Position numbers and translations under genes: made by a program | Assembly (NCBI RefSeq): GCF_000190755.2 | Contig: NZ_JH109154.1 | Location: 248,001-312,000, forward strand | DNA: 64,000 nucleotides | Source of the DNA: Methylobacter tundripaludum SV96 | GTDB lineage: Bacteria; Pseudomonadota; Gammaproteobacteria; Methylococcales; Methylomonadaceae | Direction: 5' to 3' | Part shown: positions 62,634 to 64,000 of the stretch, in pieces | Layout of the letters: the number at the start of each line of letters is the position of its first letter | How positions within the stretch are numbered: position 1 is the stretch's first letter | Notes under the pieces: model-generated | Database searches by the model: none | Seen by the model: only the letters and a program-made list of their open reading frames with translations | What the model was told of the DNA's origin: nothing

Positions 62634-64000
62634 CCCTATCGAAACACCAAATCAAAAAACAAAAATGGCTACCCAATTCATCCTGATTGATCGCGATACC
62701 CCCTACATTCTGCCCCCGTGTGTTCAGGATTATTTGCCTGAAGATCATATGGCCCGTTTTGTTGTCGAGATTGTCGATCAACTGGATTTACGGACGCTAT
62801 CAGCCGTCTATGCGGGCAAAGGAAAGCGCCCCTATCATCCGGCGATGCTGTTGGCGTTGCTGTTCTACGGTTACGCGACCGGCGTATTTTCCAGTCGCAA
62901 ACTGGAGAAAGCCACTCATGACTCGATGGCCTTTAAATACATCTGCGCCAACGAAAACCCAGATCACGACACCATCAACAGCTTTCGCAAGCGCTTTGGC
63001 AAAGAGATCGAAAGCCTATTTGTCGAGATATTGGTACTTGCACAAACCTTGGGGCTGCTTAAGCTGGGTACGGTGAGCCTGGACGGCACCAAGATTAAAG
63101 CCAATGCCAGCAAGCATAAAGCCTTGAGCTGGGATTACGCCAATCAACTGGAAGCCCAGTTCAAACAGGAAGTTGAAACCTTGATGAAACTGGCTGAAGC
63201 CGCCGACAATTCCCCGCTTCCAGAAGACATGGATGTACCCAAGGAACTCAAACGCCGCCAAGACCGTTTAGCAGTGATTGCCAAAGCCAAACAGGAAATC
63301 CAGGCCCGTGCCAAGGCGCGTTACGCGCAAGAAAAGGCCGAGTATGACGAAAAGCAGGCTAAGCGTGAACAACACCTGAGTGAAACCGGCAAGAAAATGG
63401 GCGGCAAAGCCCCCCAAGCGCCTACCGATGCGCCTCAAGGTAAAGATCAAGTCAGCCTGACCGATGAAGAGTCCCGCATCATGCCGACCCCTAATGGTTT
63501 TGAACAAGCCTATAACGCCCAAGCCAGTGTTGATATTGCCACCCACCTGATCGTTGCTCATCACATCACCCAACACACCAACGACAAACAAGAAATCGAA
63601 CCGGCCTTAGCCAAACTGGAACAGCTCCCGGAATGCTTGGGGAGTGTTGACAACCTGTTGGCCGACACCGGCTACTTCAGCCAAGCCAATGTAAAGGCGT
63701 GTGCTGATGCAAAGATAAAACCGTACATCGCCCAAAAGCGGCAAAGCCATAACCAAGCCCTTGACGCCCGGTTTCAGCATCAGCCGGAAATAGGCGAAAG
63801 CACCTTACCGCCGGTTGAGGCCATGACCCATCGCTTAACAACCAAAGCGGGCAAAGCACTCTACGGCAAGCGAAAATCTACTGTCGAAACCGTGTTTGGC
63901 ATCATTAAACACGTCCAGGGATTCAGGCAATTCCAGCTTCGAGGCCTGGAATCCGTCCAAAGTGAATGGAATTTAGTCTGTATAGGCTGGAATTTAAAAA
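62600..64000 (+). mobile_element. IS1182-type insertion sequence, left part
   Basis: The transposase gene runs off the right edge of the window, so the right end is missing. The left end is not resolved; a reasonable estimate is within about 70 bases upstream of the transposase ATG, i.e. at or inside the last codons of the STAND gene. Terminal inverted repeats cannot be confirmed from one end. Confidence 0.75.
62665..64000 (+). CDS. IS1182 family transposase (runs off the window)
   Basis: The frame from the ATG at 62665 has no stop before the window ends (445 codons seen), missing only the last few residues. The N-terminus (IDRDTPYILPPCVQDYLPED, then HPAMLLALLFYGYATGVFSS) is the DUF772 domain of this family. 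The DDE triad is visible: SLDGTKIKANAS, LLADTGYFS and KSTVETVFGIIKH. A charged Lys/Glu-rich coiled coil sits between the first and second Asp. The order and spacing fit IS1182 elements. It appears intact and so may be active. Confidence 0.93.
   Translation, partial: MATQFILIDRDTPYILPPCVQDYLPEDHMARFVVEIVDQLDLRTLSAVYAGKGKRPYHPAMLLALLFYGYATGVFSSRKLEKATHDSMAFKYICANENPDHDTINSFRKRFGKEIESLFVEILVLAQTLGLLKLGTVSLDGTKIKANASKHKALSWDYANQLEAQFKQEVETLMKLAEAADNSPLPEDMDVPKELKRRQDRLAVIAKAKQEIQARAKARYAQEKAEYDEKQAKREQHLSETGKKMGGKAPQAPTDAPQGKDQVSLTDEESRIMPTPNGFEQAYNAQASVDIATHLIVAHHITQHTNDKQEIEPALAKLEQLPECLGSVDNLLADTGYFSQANVKACADAKIKPYIAQKRQSHNQALDARFQHQPEIGESTLPPVEAMTHRLTTKAGKALYGKRKSTVETVFGIIKHVQGFRQFQLRGLESVQSEWNLVCIGWNLK

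Noticed and set aside
62687-63076. A 129-codon frame inside the transposase
   Set aside because: It is an alternate frame of the transposase gene, whose true frame from 62665 carries the DDE motifs and stays open to the window edge.

Overview
The window looks like a chromosomal segment of a gammaproteobacterium, most likely a type I methanotroph (Methylococcaceae-like). This rests on the mix of genes: a hopanoid-associated RND transporter (HpnN type), the hfq-hflX-hflK-hflC-hisZ-purA string, a SUF operon led by an Rrf2 regulator, the fur/bamE and rnfH/ratA/smpB blocks, and many short dispersed palindromic repeats. Family names come from reading the proteins by eye; no database search was run, so the taxonomic placement is an inference.

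Layout. 1-11450: end of the GTPase gene ylqF, selO, a membrane-anchored multicopper oxidase, a 1780-residue c-di-GMP enzyme with a periplasmic ligand-binding domain, and motAB. 11451-15115: a small accessory patch (transglutaminase-like, GFA, DUF167, DUF4260, HEPN-like proteins) in which two identical 284-bp elements in opposite orientation interrupt the 3' ends of two genes. 15116-25406: MFS transporter, purA, hisZ, hflCK, hflX, hfq, class I fumarase. 25533-30234: DHH protein, RlpA-like protein, and a P-type ATPase resembling Na,K-ATPases. 30382-32523: a small accessory patch (DUF5615 PIN-like protein, AT-rich membrane protein, repeats). 32524-36857: hpnN, apbE, Rieske ferredoxin.

36940-45178: rsmJ and the SUF iron-sulfur assembly system. 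sufR, sufB, a bestrophin-like channel gene, sufC and sufD form one minus-strand run. A Uma2 nuclease gene on the other strand separates it from sufS and sufU. An IscR-type operator overlaps the -10 box of the predicted sufR promoter. 45179-51302: comEC, a DUF2062 gene, the lolCD lipoprotein exporter, fur, bamE. 51303-54660: an accessory insert (amine oxidase-like flavoprotein, lone XRE regulator, unknown protein, RelE/RHH toxin-antitoxin pair) lying where bamE and rnfH are usually close. 54666-60281: rnfH, ratA, an NSS-family transporter, smpB, an isochorismatase, a HopJ-family gene, and an overlapping pair that looks like a split version of the tRNA-modifying MnmC pathway (an MnmC(o)/MnmL-like oxidoreductase plus an MnmM-like methyltransferase).

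60573-64000: a PD-(D/E)XK nuclease fused to a STAND-type NTPase, resembling antiviral Avs proteins, which stops abruptly beside an IS1182-type transposase that runs off the window. This truncated defence gene, the paired 284-bp elements and the split mnm pair are the most notable items. No tRNA, rRNA or CRISPR array was seen.
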